From Prevotella melaninogenica (GTDB lineage Bacteria; Bacteroidota; Bacteroidia; Bacteroidales; Bacteroidaceae): a DNA stretch of 64,000 nucleotides. Under the pieces are notes generated by a model. That model made no database searches and was not told where the DNA came from. It worked only from the letters and a program-made list of their open reading frames with translations. Position numbers and translations under genes: made by a program. The stretch is taken from NCBI RefSeq assembly GCF_018127925.1, contig NZ_CP072348.1, forward strand, positions 813,501 to 877,500, in the 5' to 3' direction. Shown piece after piece: positions 1 through 8,431 of this stretch (position 1 is its first letter; each line of letters starts with the position of its first letter).

Positions 1-659
1 CCACCATAGTGTGTAGATAATTGCGTACATGGGAAACTATACGCATAATTCTCTGACGTAGCGACATTCCAACTCTCCACCAATTCAAATGACTTAAAGT
101 GTTGTGTCAAAGAATCAATTTGAGGGATGAGCTGTTGAATAACTTCTGGCTTATTATTCTTCACAGCATTACATGATATTTCCAAAATATCAATCAAACT
201 TCCTCGTCCAACATCCACCTTACGTGAAGAGTATTCAGCCCCATCTTGCAAGTCAAAGAAAAAACAAGTCTTTAGTTGAATACCAAGCTTCTTACGTACA
301 AAGGTTGTAGAAGAAAACACAGCATAACGCAGCAATGATGCTATTTTCATTTGACAAAGACTATCAGTGATTTCTTTCTTATTGCCTTTTAAGTCCTTGT
401 AAGCAAGTATGTATGTTCGTTCTGAGAAGTGTGAACCCTTGATTACTTGCAAAGCGTACTTCTCAGACTCCCCGTCTACAACAATATACTGTTGTGAAGC
501 GAGAGGATTATACAACTCCTTAAGTACAGGCGCATAGAGTTCATAATCCTGCTTACTACAAGGGGAAAGACGGTTCTGTGCCACCGAGGCTATCGCCATA
601 AAGAGTAGCAATGAAAGCAACAAAACCTTAATGACATAAGTACTATAAAATTCTTTCAT
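1..659 (-). CDS. Secreted protein of unknown function, 3' end outside the window
   Basis: I translated this reading frame by hand from the ATG at 659; it stays open for 219 codons to the window edge, so the C-terminus is missing. The first 28 residues form a clear signal peptide: a basic start, a Leu-rich core (VLLLSLLLF), and a likely cleavage after ASVAQ. The mature part begins NRLSPCSKQDYELY and is a mixed alpha/beta sequence with scattered Lys and Tyr and no enzymatic motif I recognise. It starts 41 bases after the acetyltransferase stop on the same strand, with no promoter box between, so the two are probably one transcript. Function is unknown. Secretion is well supported; everything beyond that is open. 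Confidence 0.8.
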   Translation of the reverse strand, partial: MKEFYSTYVIKVLLLSLLLFMAIASVAQNRLSPCSKQDYELYAPVLKELYNPLASQQYIVVDGESEKYALQVIKGSHFSERTYILAYKDLKGNKKEITDSLCQMKIASLLRYAVFSSTTFVRKKLGIQLKTCFFFDLQDGAEYSSRKVDVGRGSLIDILEISCNAVKNNKPEVIQQLIPQIDSLTQHFKSFELVESWNVATSENYAYSFPCTQLSTHYG

Positions 660-700
660 ATCTTCATCTTCATGCTCTTGATCGTAATTAAGGAAGCACC

Positions 701-1258
701 TTACTCTTCCAGTTTCCGAATTACTCTACATGGATTACCAGCAGCTACGACACCACTTGGAATATCATGTGTAACAACAGAACCAGCACCAATCGTAGTA
801 TTATCGCCTATCGTCACACCCGGCACGACAACGACATTGCCACCTATCCACACATTATTCCCAACATGAATAGGTAGTGCATACTCTATCTTCTTATTAC
901 GCTGCTCAACATCAAGTGGATGTCCAGCAGTATAGAAGGCGCAATTAGGTGCAATAAAAACATTATCGCCGAATGTCACCTTAGCCTCATCGAGAATCAC
1001 ACAATTAGTATTGGCAAAGAAGTTCTCACCTACTTCAATATTATAACCATAGTCGCAGAAGAATGGGGCAACAATAAACATTCCGTCGCCAGCCTTACCA
1101 AACAACCTTCTCAGACGCTCCATGCGTTCCTCCCTACGTGAAGGAGGAATCTGATTGATTTCAAAACATTCATTCTCGCAGTAGTATAAGTCTTTTAAAA
1201 CTTCTGGGTCGTTTGCTTGATAAAGCATCCCTTTCTGCTGTTTCTCCTTCTCTGTCAT
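701..1258 (-). CDS. Sugar O-acetyltransferase, LacA/maltose acetyltransferase (hexapeptide) family
   Basis: Predicted to transfer acetyl from acetyl-CoA to a sugar hydroxyl in the cytoplasm. The 185-residue product has the family's N-terminal helical cap (start MTEKEKQQKGMLYQ), then a left-handed beta-helix of hexapeptide repeats. Its catalytic-type His is in NCAFYTAGHPLD, and the C-terminal GVTIGDNTTIGAGSVVTHDI coil is typical of LacA/Maa proteins. Length matches the family. An upstream in-frame ATG at 1300 is rejected: it lies upstream of the -7 box at 1285-1292, so it would not be transcribed. The gene heads a two-gene unit with the secreted protein at 1-659. The natural acceptor sugar cannot be told from sequence. 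Confidence 0.9.
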   Translation of the reverse strand: MTEKEKQQKGMLYQANDPEVLKDLYYCENECFEINQIPPSRREERMERLRRLFGKAGDGMFIVAPFFCDYGYNIEVGENFFANTNCVILDEAKVTFGDNVFIAPNCAFYTAGHPLDVEQRNKKIEYALPIHVGNNVWIGGNVVVVPGVTIGDNTTIGAGSVVTHDIPSGVVAAGNPCRVIRKLEE

Positions 1259-1284
1259 ATTCCAAGCTTTAATGTTTATATGCG

Positions 1285-1292
1285 CAAAGATA
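1285..1292 (-). promoter_or_regulatory. -7 promoter box TATCTTTG for the acetyltransferase operon
   Basis: On the minus strand this reads TATCTTTG, matching the Bacteroidota sigma-ABfr -7 consensus TAnnTTTG. It sits about 27 bases before the chosen ATG and fixes the start codon choice. Confidence 0.7.
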
Positions 1293-1378
1293 CAAATCAA
1301 TTTCTAAGAAACATAGAAATTCATTCATGAAAAAGATATTTTTAGGGAAGAAAAGAGTGAGATGCGTGAAGTTTTTTG

Positions 1379-1386
1379 TATTTTTG
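1379..1386 (+). promoter_or_regulatory. -7 promoter box TATTTTTG for the MgtC-like gene
   Basis: TATTTTTG matches TAnnTTTG and lies 37 bases before the ATG at 1424, the usual distance in this window. Confidence 0.65.
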
Positions 1387-1423
1387 CGACAACGATTTAT
1401 TCATTATATAATAAAGAAAGAAC

Positions 1424-2098
1424 ATGAACATGATAACTTATGAATTTGTACTGAGACTATTCGTAGCTGCTATGCTTGGTGGTGTGATTGGCTTGGAGCG
1501 TGAGTATCGTGCAAAGGAGGCAGGTTTCCGAACCCACTTCCTTGTGGCATTAGGTAGTGGTTTGTTTATGATTCTATCACAGTTTGGCTTTAATGATGTA
1601 CTTGGCCATTACGAGCAAGTATCACTCGACCCCAGTCGTATAGCCTCACAAGTAGTAACGGGTATTGGTTTCATTGGTGCAGGAACGATTATCTTCCAGA
1701 AGCATGTGGTACGCGGACTAACAACTGCGGCAGGTCTATGGGTAACATCGGCTATTGGTATGACTGCAGGTGCAGGAATGTATGTACTCTCTATTGCAAC
1801 AACAGTCCTTGTCTTGCTCTGTTTGGAAGCACTTTATTTTATACTCCAACACTTTGGCACACGCAATATAACTGTTACTTTTAGTACTCCAAAAGAAGAA
1901 AACATTCAACCTGTTTTGCAACGATTACGCGATAAGGAGATTATTATTGACTCCTATGAGATGACACGCAAAGACACTTCCTCAGGTCATTACTTTGTTG
2001 TGACGATGGAAATGAAGTTCAAACGGAAACGTTATAAGAATCATCTCCTTAACTTTATGGCTGAATTTGAAAACGTAACTGTTGAAACTATGGAGTAA
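1424..2098 (+). CDS. MgtC/SapB family membrane protein
   Basis: A 224-residue inner-membrane protein. Residues about 1-140 carry the MgtC/SapB signature: FVAAMLGGVIGLEREY near the start, FRTHFLVALGSGLFM, then GIGFIGAGTII, with about five hydrophobic segments. The C-terminal 80 residues are a soluble ACT-like tail (NITVTFSTPKEENI onward), as in many family members. MgtC proteins in pathogens help growth at low magnesium and inside macrophages, partly by inhibiting the F-type ATP synthase. Whether this homologue does that is inference. A second in-frame ATG two codons downstream is an alternative start. It stands alone, with its own promoter, and is followed by a repeat-filled gap. Confidence 0.88.
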   Translation: MNMITYEFVLRLFVAAMLGGVIGLEREYRAKEAGFRTHFLVALGSGLFMILSQFGFNDVLGHYEQVSLDPSRIASQVVTGIGFIGAGTIIFQKHVVRGLTTAAGLWVTSAIGMTAGAGMYVLSIATTVLVLLCLEALYFILQHFGTRNITVTFSTPKEENIQPVLQRLRDKEIIIDSYEMTRKDTSSGHYFVVTMEMKFKRKRYKNHLLNFMAEFENVTVETME

Positions 2099-2128
2099 AT
2101 AGGAGCTAAAAAAAATGGTTCTTCTATT

Positions 2129-2171
2129 AAACCCAAATCGATGTTTAACCGCTAATGAGCGATTTTGGTTT
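2129..2171. repeat. Short internally deleted copy of the CCCAAATC-ended MITE-like repeat
   Basis: AACCCAAATCG at 2130-2140 faces CGATTTTGGTT at 2160-2170 as an inverted pair only 19 bases apart, with the CTAATGA motif just inside the right end. The same ends bound the larger copies at 7355-7548 and 9157-9400. Just upstream (2115-2129) is a GGTTCTTC fragment like the right end of the dispersed repeat at 20200. Confidence 0.5.
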
Positions 2172-2278
2172 AATACATAGATTGAAAATAGAATAAAGAC
2201 TGATACATTTGCATAGTAAGACTATCCTAAATAGATAGTCTTACATAGTGAACAAACTACAAGATAAAATGCAAATAG

Positions 2279-2600
2279 ATACTATGTCTTTCGGTATTCT
2301 ACAAACAGTTTATTCCCACGTTATTGATATTTGTAAACTATTTTCATGCGACTCGAAGTCAATAGATGCTCTTTAGGCTTCTTAAAGACGCCCTTTAAGC
2401 TTGCAAAAGGTGCCCTTTAAGACCCTTACTAACGCCCTTTTGAAGTCCAATTAAGCATCTTTTCTCGTACCACTTCATAACCAATTGATTTACTGTTAGT
2501 TACAAACCTACTTTTTACACTTGTTTTTGCTGTTATTTATAGATACTTTACAAGAAACTATGTAATGATTTTGCAAAAACTCATCTACAAAGTTTTCTTC
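2279..2600 (+). repeat. Dispersed intergenic repeat, family 1, copy A (partial)
   Basis: Shares long blocks with 12780-13226, 20200-20614, 46226-46690 and 61265-61425. Landmarks are CTACAAACA near the left end, TTTGTAAACTATTTT, a core rich in GCCCTTTT modules (TAACGCCCTTTTGAAGTCC at about 2428), and GTAATGATTTT towards the right. This copy diverges after about 2600. It lies between convergent genes. The rest of the 2099-2720 gap holds nothing else I can name. Confidence 0.75.
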
Positions 2601-2720
2601 ATGTAAATGATTTCTTCTTTTTACAAATAGCTCATAAGGAGGACTTAGCTACCCCCAAAGTTGCAAAAATGAAGAAGTAAGATTTAGACGTCAAAGGAAT
2701 AGATAACCACTAACAAAATA

Positions 2721-3242
2721 CTAAAAAACGCACTGAAAAGCTAATCTACTATCTCCATTCTCAACATAGACAATACCACAATAAACGAAACCTAAACGAA
2801 TCAAAGAAGCCTGCATGGGGCGATTATCTGCATGGGTATCTATACGAATAGAAGAGGTAAATGCCGAACAATAGTTGATTATGTCAGCCATTACACCATG
2901 TACACCTTCCACAGAAGCCACACGATGGATAACATAATAAGGTTGGTTATCAAGCCAACTACCCTTATCAATACGGTTGTAATTAGGTTCTGGACCCGCC
3001 TTAGCTACAAATGTTCCAATAGGTTTCCCACACTCATAAAGTAGATAACAATCACCTTGTGCAATATCACGCCTTATAGTACTCTCAGCAGGATAATTTG
3101 CTGACCATTGATTAGGATTACCAGCTTTAATCATCTTTGCTTTCCCGTGCTCAATTAGGTTCGATACTATAGTAAAATCATCTATTGATGCTTTGCCAAT
3201 AGTACGATTAGACGACAGATTTATTGTTTTCTCCTTTGTCAT
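2721..3242 (-). CDS. GNAT family N-acetyltransferase
   Basis: A 173-residue cytoplasmic protein with the GNAT layout. An N-terminal helix pair (ASIDDFTIVSNLIEHGKAKM) is followed by strand-rich segments around CYLLYECGKPIGTFVA. A conserved IRIDTHADNRPMQASLIRLGF block near the C-terminus is the standard GNAT motif where DTH/NRPM precedes the last acetyl-CoA-binding helix. The substrate is not predictable; close relatives are annotated only as GNAT enzymes. It has its own promoter (3273-3280) and is divergent from glutamine synthetase, so the two start regions share about 215 bases. Confidence 0.87.
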   Translation of the reverse strand: MTKEKTINLSSNRTIGKASIDDFTIVSNLIEHGKAKMIKAGNPNQWSANYPAESTIRRDIAQGDCYLLYECGKPIGTFVAKAGPEPNYNRIDKGSWLDNQPYYVIHRVASVEGVHGVMADIINYCSAFTSSIRIDTHADNRPMQASLIRLGFVYCGIVYVENGDSRLAFQCVF

Positions 3243-3272
3243 AAGATTTATACTTTTGTAATGCTAACGATG

Positions 3273-3280
3273 CAAAAATA
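3273..3280 (-). promoter_or_regulatory. -7 promoter box TATTTTTG for the GNAT gene
   Basis: Minus-strand TATTTTTG, 31 bases before the GNAT start. It is part of the divergent regulatory region with glutamine synthetase. Confidence 0.65.
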
Positions 3281-3410
3281 CAAAGAAAACCTAACATCAA
3301 GTTCCTAATATAAAAGAAAGTTGTACAAAACGAAAAATAAAGAATACCACACTGATAATAAATAGAGAAAAATAGTACGAAAAATAATTGCGAATAAAGA
3401 AATTAATATG

Positions 3411-3418
3411 TATTTTTG
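3411..3418 (+). promoter_or_regulatory. -7 promoter box TATTTTTG for glutamine synthetase
   Basis: TATTTTTG matches the -7 consensus and lies 40 bases before the ATG at 3458. A TTG at 3387-3389 is placed suitably for a weak -33 element. Confidence 0.65.
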
Positions 3419-3457
3419 TCCTCATAATCAAATACTAATCTTATAAAAGCTACGACA

Positions 3458-4963
3458 ATGGAGAATACCCTTTTTAAGTGTTCAGCAAATAGACTGGAAG
3501 CACACTTGGGCAAAGACTCACATGAATTTACAAAAGATGATATCAAGCAAGTTGTCAGTGACTTGAACATCAGAATGGTCAACTTCATGTATCCCGCTGG
3601 TGACGGACGATTGAAGACACTAAACTTCATGCTTCACACACCCGACTACTTGGAGACAATACTTACAAGTGGCGAGCGCGTTGATGGTTCTTCGCTCTTC
3701 AGTTTTATTGCAGCTGGAAGTAGTGACCTCTATGTAATGCCACGCTTCTCTACAGCGTTCATCGATCCTTTCTCAGAGATACCAACACTTTGCATGCTCT
3801 GTTCTTTCTTCGATCGAGATGGTAATCCATTAGCTTCATCTCCAGAATATACACTCCGCAAGGCTATGGATGCCTTTAAGAAAGTAACTGGTATGGAGTT
3901 TCATGCTATGGGTGAGTTAGAATACTACGTTATCCGAGAGGATGAAGGTGTATTCCCTGCTGACGACCAACATGGTTATCACGAGAGTTCTCCTTTCTCT
4001 AAAGGCAATGACTTCCGTATGCGTTCTATGCAGTTGATTGCTGAATGTGGCGGTAAGATTAAGTATGGACATTCTGAGGTAGGTAATTTCATTGAGAATG
4101 GACGTTGCTACGAACAGAATGAAATTGAGTTCTTGCCTGTTCCAGCAAATGAATGTGCTGAACAGTTACTCATTGCTAAATGGGTAATCCGTAGCTTAGG
4201 TTACGAAGAAGGACTTGATATTACCTTCGCTCCAAAGATTACTGTGGGTAAGGCTGGTTCTGGTATGCATATTCACATGCGTATAATGAAGGACGGAAAG
4301 AACATGATGCTCGAGGGTGGAAAGCTTTCTAAGGATGCTCGTCGTGCCATTGCTGGTATGATGGACTTAGCTGAGAGTATCACTGCCTTTGGTAATAAGA
4401 ACCCAACATCATATTTCCGTCTCGTTCCACATCAGGAAGCTCCAACAAATGTATGTTGGGGTATGAGTAACCGTTCTGTACTTGTTCGCGTACCATTAGG
4501 TTGGACTTCTGGCGAGGATATGTGCCACAAGGCTAATGACATCGAACCACTTACAGCACGTGACTACACTATCAAACAAACTGTAGAAATGCGTTCTCCA
4601 GATGCTTCAGCTGATATCTATCAGCTTTTAGCTGGTCTTTGTGTGGCTTGCCGTCATGGTTTTGAGATGGCAAACGCTGAGGCTGAGGCTGAGAGAACCT
4701 TTGCAGACGGTGATATCCACGACCCAAAGAATGCAGAACGCTATGCTACCTTGGCTCAGTTGCCTGATAGCTGTGCCGCTTCAGCAGACTGCTTGGAACG
4801 TCAGCGTAAGGTTTATGAAGAGTATGATGTATTCTCTCCTGCAATGATTGATGGTATTATCAAACAGCTTCGCTCATACAACGACCGTACACTACGCCAA
4901 GAGATAGAAGGCAAGGAGATGATGATGGAGAAACTTGTTCGTCAATACTTCCACTGCGGATAA
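3458..4963 (+). CDS. glnA: Glutamine synthetase (type I-like)
   Basis: Makes glutamine from glutamate, ammonia and ATP in the cytoplasm, the main ammonium assimilation step. The 501 residues show the GS fold in order. A beta-grasp N-domain contains RVDGSSL. The catalytic barrel has the metal ligands GELEYYV and NEIEFLPV, the ATP-site His in GSGMHIHM, and a substrate loop NRSVLVRVP. The C-terminal EMRSPDASADIYQ carries the conserved Glu and Arg. Length is a little above the enterobacterial GlnA (about 470). No Tyr adenylylation motif of the usual NLYDLPPEE type is visible, so control by adenylylation is unlikely. It is a single-gene unit with a promoter at 3411 and a strong terminator at 5009-5044. 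Confidence 0.9.
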   Translation: MENTLFKCSANRLEAHLGKDSHEFTKDDIKQVVSDLNIRMVNFMYPAGDGRLKTLNFMLHTPDYLETILTSGERVDGSSLFSFIAAGSSDLYVMPRFSTAFIDPFSEIPTLCMLCSFFDRDGNPLASSPEYTLRKAMDAFKKVTGMEFHAMGELEYYVIREDEGVFPADDQHGYHESSPFSKGNDFRMRSMQLIAECGGKIKYGHSEVGNFIENGRCYEQNEIEFLPVPANECAEQLLIAKWVIRSLGYEEGLDITFAPKITVGKAGSGMHIHMRIMKDGKNMMLEGGKLSKDARRAIAGMMDLAESITAFGNKNPTSYFRLVPHQEAPTNVCWGMSNRSVLVRVPLGWTSGEDMCHKANDIEPLTARDYTIKQTVEMRSPDASADIYQLLAGLCVACRHGFEMANAEAEAERTFADGDIHDPKNAERYATLAQLPDSCAASADCLERQRKVYEEYDVFSPAMIDGIIKQLRSYNDRTLRQEIEGKEMMMEKLVRQYFHCG

Positions 4964-5008
4964 AGCATACATCATTCTAATATGTGACTACTATTAGTCC
5001 AAATATAA

Positions 5009-5044
5009 AATCCCAGGCAACGAAAAGGTTGTCTGGGATTTTTT
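5009..5044 (+). terminator. Rho-independent terminator after glnA
   Basis: Arms AATCCCAGGCAAC (5009-5021) and GTTGTCTGGGATT (5028-5040) pair over 13 bp with one G-T wobble around a 6-base loop, followed by a T run. Confidence 0.9.
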
Positions 5045-5185
5045 AAATGGAAATGTTTTACTTAGTAATATATACATCTAATCTCTTGTTTAACATATTA
5101 TTACAAGACTATCATACAAACCTATCAGAAGAGAAATAATGGCATACACTTTGCTCCTTTTAAATCTATTAAAGAATAAGAGATT

Positions 5186-5911
5186 ATGAGTTTACAAGAA
5201 ATATTAGATCATAGAAGGGCTGTCAGACATTTCGATCCTAAGAAACCACTCGATAGCACAGTTGTAAAAAAATGTATTGAACAAGCGACATTAGCTCCAA
5301 CAAGTTCTAACTTACAACTTTGGGAGGCTTATCATGTAACTGACAAGAAGGTTTTAGAGGACTTGGCACCAGCATGCTTGGACCAGTTGACAGCACGTTC
5401 TGCCCAACAGATAATTGTATTTGTGACTCGACAGGACCTCTATAAGAAACATGCACTGGCAACACTTGCATTTGAAAAGGAGAACATCAATAAGTACAGT
5501 CCTACAGAGAAGAAGGAAAAGCGCATTAAGAAATTAGAACTATATTATGCGAAAGTAATACCGTTTCTCTATTCACGTTGCTTTGGCTTGTGGGGACTTG
5601 TTCGTAAGGCTTTAGCACAAACGATTGGACTTTTCCGCCCAATCATGCGTCAAGTAAGTGAGGGTGACATGCGAGTTAGTGTACACAAGAGTTGTGCCTT
5701 GGCTGTTCAGACATTTATGTTAGCAATGAGTGAGGCTGGCTATGACACTTGTCCACTTGAAGGTTTTGATAGTCTGTTGGTAAAGAAGGCACTGAATCTA
5801 CCTTACAATACAGAAATAAACATGGTTATAACCTGTGGCATTCGTATGCCAGATGGTGTTTGGGGAGATCGTTATCGCCGTCCATTTGAGGAAACCTATC
5901 ATTTAGTTTAG
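5186..5911 (+). CDS. Nitroreductase family flavoprotein
   Basis: A 241-residue FMN-binding oxidoreductase. The N-terminal ILDHRRAVRHFDPKKP is the classical nitroreductase FMN-phosphate motif (RRSxRxF type). APTSSNLQLWE is the second FMN-contact segment, and DTCPLEGFD near the C-terminus is the usual isoalloxazine-side motif. Such enzymes reduce nitroaromatics, quinones or flavins with NAD(P)H; the physiological substrate is unknown here. A longer than usual middle (residues about 95-150, with GLWGLVRKALAQTIGLFRP) suggests a membrane-proximal or dimer-interface helix. No clear TAnnTTTG box was found directly upstream, and the terminator after glnA separates it from that gene. Confidence 0.88.
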   Translation: MSLQEILDHRRAVRHFDPKKPLDSTVVKKCIEQATLAPTSSNLQLWEAYHVTDKKVLEDLAPACLDQLTARSAQQIIVFVTRQDLYKKHALATLAFEKENINKYSPTEKKEKRIKKLELYYAKVIPFLYSRCFGLWGLVRKALAQTIGLFRPIMRQVSEGDMRVSVHKSCALAVQTFMLAMSEAGYDTCPLEGFDSLLVKKALNLPYNTEINMVITCGIRMPDGVWGDRYRRPFEETYHLV

Positions 5912-6024
5912 CCTCCTTTCTGTAAATTATCATTGCTGTATGATACTCCTTCATTGCAAGAAGAAAACGTACAGAATAGCTGACGGATAAAAAAAAGCAA
6001 TAAGAAGGGATTTAGTAAGGATTT

Positions 6025-6101
6025 TATCCTTATCCATTGTCTTATTCAAATAGAATTACGTATCTTTGCAAAGAATCTGAACAAGACAATGGATAAGGAT
6101 A
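6025..6101. repeat. Perfect 19-bp inverted repeat bracketing the ugd promoter and start codon
   Basis: The left arm at 6025-6043 contains ATCCTTATCCATTGTCTT. The right arm at 6083-6101 is its exact reverse complement and includes the ugd ATG and first codons. Beyond one mismatch, three further bases match. The -7 box (6061-6068) lies in the 39-base spacer. Confidence 0.9.
6061..6068 (+). promoter_or_regulatory. -7 promoter box TATCTTTG for ugd
   Basis: TATCTTTG lies 28 bases before the ATG, inside the spacer of the inverted repeat at 6025-6101. The -33 position would fall in or next to the left arm. Confidence 0.7.
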
Positions 6102-7348
6102 TTAAAGACTTAAAAATAGCTGTAGCTGGAACGGGCTATGTAGGTCTCAGCATTGCAACACTACTGAGTCAGCACCATCATGTGACGGCTGTTGATGTAG
6201 TAAAAGAAAAGGTTGACCTCATAAACAACAGACGTTCGCCTATTCAAGATGATTATATTGAACAGTATTTGGCAGAGAAGGATTTAGATCTTACTGCCAC
6301 ATTGGATGCAGAGACTGCTTATAGGGATGCAGACTTTGTAGTCATCGCTACGCCAACTAATTATGATCCTGTGAAGAACTACTTTGACACACGACGTGTT
6401 GAGGAAGTTATCGAAATCGTAATAAAGGTGAATCCTGATGCTATCATGATTGTTAAGTCTACGATTCCGGTTGGTTACACTGAGCATATTAGAGCAAAAT
6501 ACAAGTGTAATAACATTCTCTTTGCTCCAGAATTCCTACGTGAAAGTAAGGCGCTTTATGACAATCTTTATCCAAGTCGCATTATCATTGGTCGTCCTGA
6601 AGGTGACGAGCGCTTGGAACAAGCAGCCCAGTTATTTGCTCAGTTATTGCAAGAAGGAGCGATTGAAGAGAATATCCCTACTCTATTTATGGGACTAACA
6701 GAGGCAGAAGCGGTGAAACTCTTTGCTAATACTTACCTTGCCCTACGTGTAAGTTATTTCAATGAGTTAGACACCTACGCTGAGGTAAAAGGTCTTGATA
6801 CATCTAACATCATTCAAGGTGTATGTCTTGACCCACGTATCGGCTCTTTCTACAACAATCCTTCTTTCGGTTATGGCGGCTATTGTCTGCCTAAGGACAC
6901 TAAGCAGCTGCTTGCTAACTATGCCGATGTACCTGAAAATCTTATCCAGGCAATCGTTGAGAGTAACCGTACACGCAAGGACTTCATAGCTGACCAAGTA
7001 TTGCATAAAGCTGGATATTACGACTATTACGACCGTGGTGACTATAGCCCAGAAGATGAGAAAGAGTGCGTCATTGGTGTCTATCGCCTTACTATGAAAT
7101 CTAATAGTGATAACTTCCGCCAAAGTTCAATTCAAGGAGTAATGAAGCGTATTAAGGCAAAGGGTGCGCAAGTCATCATCTATGAGCCTACGCTTGAAGA
7201 TGGCGCAACCTTCTTCGGTAGCCTTGTTGTCAACAACCTTGCTGACTTCAAACAGCGTTGTCATGCCATTATCGCCAACCGATACGACAAATGCCTTGAT
7301 GATGTAAAGGAAAAAGTATACACAAGAGATATATTTAGAAGAGATTAA
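6089..7348 (+). CDS. ugd: UDP-glucose 6-dehydrogenase (nucleotide-sugar dehydrogenase)
   Basis: Oxidises UDP-glucose twice with NAD+ to UDP-glucuronate, a precursor for capsule and other surface glycans. The 419 residues begin with the NAD-binding Rossmann motif [10 protein letters not shown] (about 12-21), then [18 protein letters not shown] and FAPEFLRES are the family blocks. The catalytic Cys is in [10 protein letters not shown], and [10 protein letters not shown] starts the C-terminal UDP-binding domain. It is slightly longer than the E. coli enzyme (388) because of an acidic insert around [15 protein letters not shown]. It is monocistronic. The promoter is enclosed by a perfect inverted repeat whose right arm overlaps the start codon, which hints at unusual control. 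Confidence 0.93.
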   Translation: MDKDIKDLKIAVAGTGYVGLSIATLLSQHHHVTAVDVVKEKVDLINNRRSPIQDDYIEQYLAEKDLDLTATLDAETAYRDADFVVIATPTNYDPVKNYFDTRRVEEVIEIVIKVNPDAIMIVKSTIPVGYTEHIRAKYKCNNILFAPEFLRESKALYDNLYPSRIIIGRPEGDERLEQAAQLFAQLLQEGAIEENIPTLFMGLTEAEAVKLFANTYLALRVSYFNELDTYAEVKGLDTSNIIQGVCLDPRIGSFYNNPSFGYGGYCLPKDTKQLLANYADVPENLIQAIVESNRTRKDFIADQVLHKAGYYDYYDRGDYSPEDEKECVIGVYRLTMKSNSDNFRQSSIQGVMKRIKAKGAQVIIYEPTLEDGATFFGSLVVNNLADFKQRCHAIIANRYDKCLDDVKEKVYTRDIFRRD

Positions 7349-7354
7349 TATAAT

Positions 7355-7548
7355 CCCAAATGCGGTCATTAGACCACAAAAGCATAGCTCTTATTACTAT
7401 AGTTTTGTTTCCTAACATCTTTTATTTCCTTATCGGCATCTTGTCTGTCTTTGTAACTTGGCGTAGCCCACTACGCCTGTGTTCCAAAGCCAAACAATCT
7501 ACTCGATAATAAAACAAAATATGTTTAGGCTCTAATGACGGATTTGGG
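7355..7548. mobile_element. MITE-like element, CCCAAATC ends, with 5-bp target duplication
   Basis: Terminal inverted repeats CCCAAATGCGGTCATTAGA (left, 7355-7373) and TCTAATGACGGATTTGGG (right, 7531-7548) enclose 194 bases with no ORF. ATAAT is present immediately outside both ends (7350-7354 and 7549-7553), as expected for a target site duplication. The interior resembles 9157-9400. Confidence 0.7.
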
Positions 7549-7552
7549 ATAA

Positions 7553-7639
7553 TCCCATTCTCCACCCTCAGCCAATGTATTCATACTCATCACTCATGGT
7601 GCTAACAGTAAACACCATGAGTGCTAATGATATACACCT
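7553..7639. repeat. Palindromic CACCAATGGTG-type repeat, copy a
   Basis: CACTCATGGTG (7591-7601) and CACCATGAGTG (7613-7623) are perfect inverted arms. The leader CCACCCTCAGCC also precedes the copy at about 33990. Between here and 8130 the sequence is AT-rich, without genes. At 7967-7983 it has TTAAAAGTGACAGCAAC, which recurs exactly at 9344-9360. Confidence 0.55.
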
Positions 7640-8129
7640 TCCGAAAAGTAGATAGGAAGAGCTTTACCCATTTGTTAGTAAATGAGACTTACACCACCAA
7701 AAGAGAGTATTTATTACTTGGTTATATTGAGAAATACCCCTCCCAAGTAAACACAAAATTACCTATATAAAAGAGAGCCCTCAGCGAATTATATACTAAC
7801 AAAACACTATTAATATTAGCCCTCGTCCTTTCATTTAAAGTCTTCTACCGCCCTCTATAAGCTAAACATCACTATATCAACTTTTAGGTAAAACTATTTT
7901 TCCTGTCATATCTGTCACATCTTATATACTCATAACCCTTTTATCGTCAATAAAATACGGCAAATGTTAAAAGTGACAGCAACGTACATTTAAACTAAAT
8001 GTGGTGTTATTCACATATAAACATCTCAAAATAACAAGATATTGATATAATGATAAAAAGCAAATAAAAATAATTTCGCTAAGAATGTATTTTCTTGAAG
8101 GAATAAAACATTTTATAAGAAAAATTATC

Positions 8130-8137
8130 TATCTTTG
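8130..8137 (+). promoter_or_regulatory. -7 box TATCTTTG upstream of the structured RNA
   Basis: A full TAnnTTTG match. Transcription from here would give a longer RNA that also includes the GTGTAC/GTACAC hairpin at 8152-8175. Confidence 0.5.
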
Positions 8138-8186
8138 TATCCGAATTCCAGTGTACCTATATAAAAGTGTACACTATAAAGAGTTC

Positions 8187-8194
8187 TATCTTTT
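8187..8194 (+). promoter_or_regulatory. Near-consensus -7 box TATCTTTT at the 5' end of the structured RNA
   Basis: One mismatch to TAnnTTTG. Its expected start, about base 8200, coincides with the first paired base of the rod structure. Confidence 0.45.
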
Positions 8195-8199
8195 AAAAG

Positions 8200-8400
8200 A
8201 GCGTTTGAAATCATCTTCTGCACGTAATCTGGACAATTACATTCACCGAGGATGGCGGCAATACGCTCATGCTTGGGATTATTGTACCCTTTTCCAAAGG
8301 GAATGATATACCTCAATGCGTGGGCTATTGTTTGCTATTCGGTGAAAAGCAGTCCAGAGCTTCGTGTAGAATAACATTCAATAGTTCCCACGCTTTTTCT
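8200..8400 (+). ncRNA. Candidate structured RNA, 6S-like rod of about 195 nt
   Basis: The two ends pair and the whole segment folds as one long hairpin with internal loops. Stems are 8200-8204/8390-8394, 8217-8224/8363-8370, 8228-8234/8352-8358, 8242-8249/8339-8346 (TTCACCGA/TCGGTGAA), 8259-8263/8326-8330, 8265-8272/8318-8325 and a cap 8287-8291/8297-8301. A roughly symmetric open bubble lies at 8250-8258/8331-8338. A T run follows the closing stem (8394-8398). A suitable -7 box ends six bases before the first stem. Length, closed ends and central bubble fit 6S RNA, which mimics an open promoter and binds RNA polymerase. That identity is inference. A regulatory leader of the next gene is the main alternative, but that gene has its own -7 box. 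Confidence 0.55.
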
Positions 8401-8423
8401 ATTTACTTAATTAATAAACCGCT

Positions 8424-8431
8424 TACTTTTG
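8424..8431 (+). promoter_or_regulatory. -7 promoter box TACTTTTG for the exported protein at 8461
   Basis: Matches TAnnTTTG 30 bases before the ATG and lies after the T run that ends the structured RNA, so the gene can be transcribed on its own. Confidence 0.55.

Noticed and set aside
2279-2600. Small protein genes within the dispersed repeats
   Set aside because: Frames are short, not conserved between copies, and lack start signals.
5912-6088. tRNA or riboswitch upstream of ugd
   Set aside because: No cloverleaf or known aptamer; the only structure is the inverted repeat described.
7355-7640. CRISPR array
   Set aside because: Repeats here are inverted and few, without regular spacing or cas genes.
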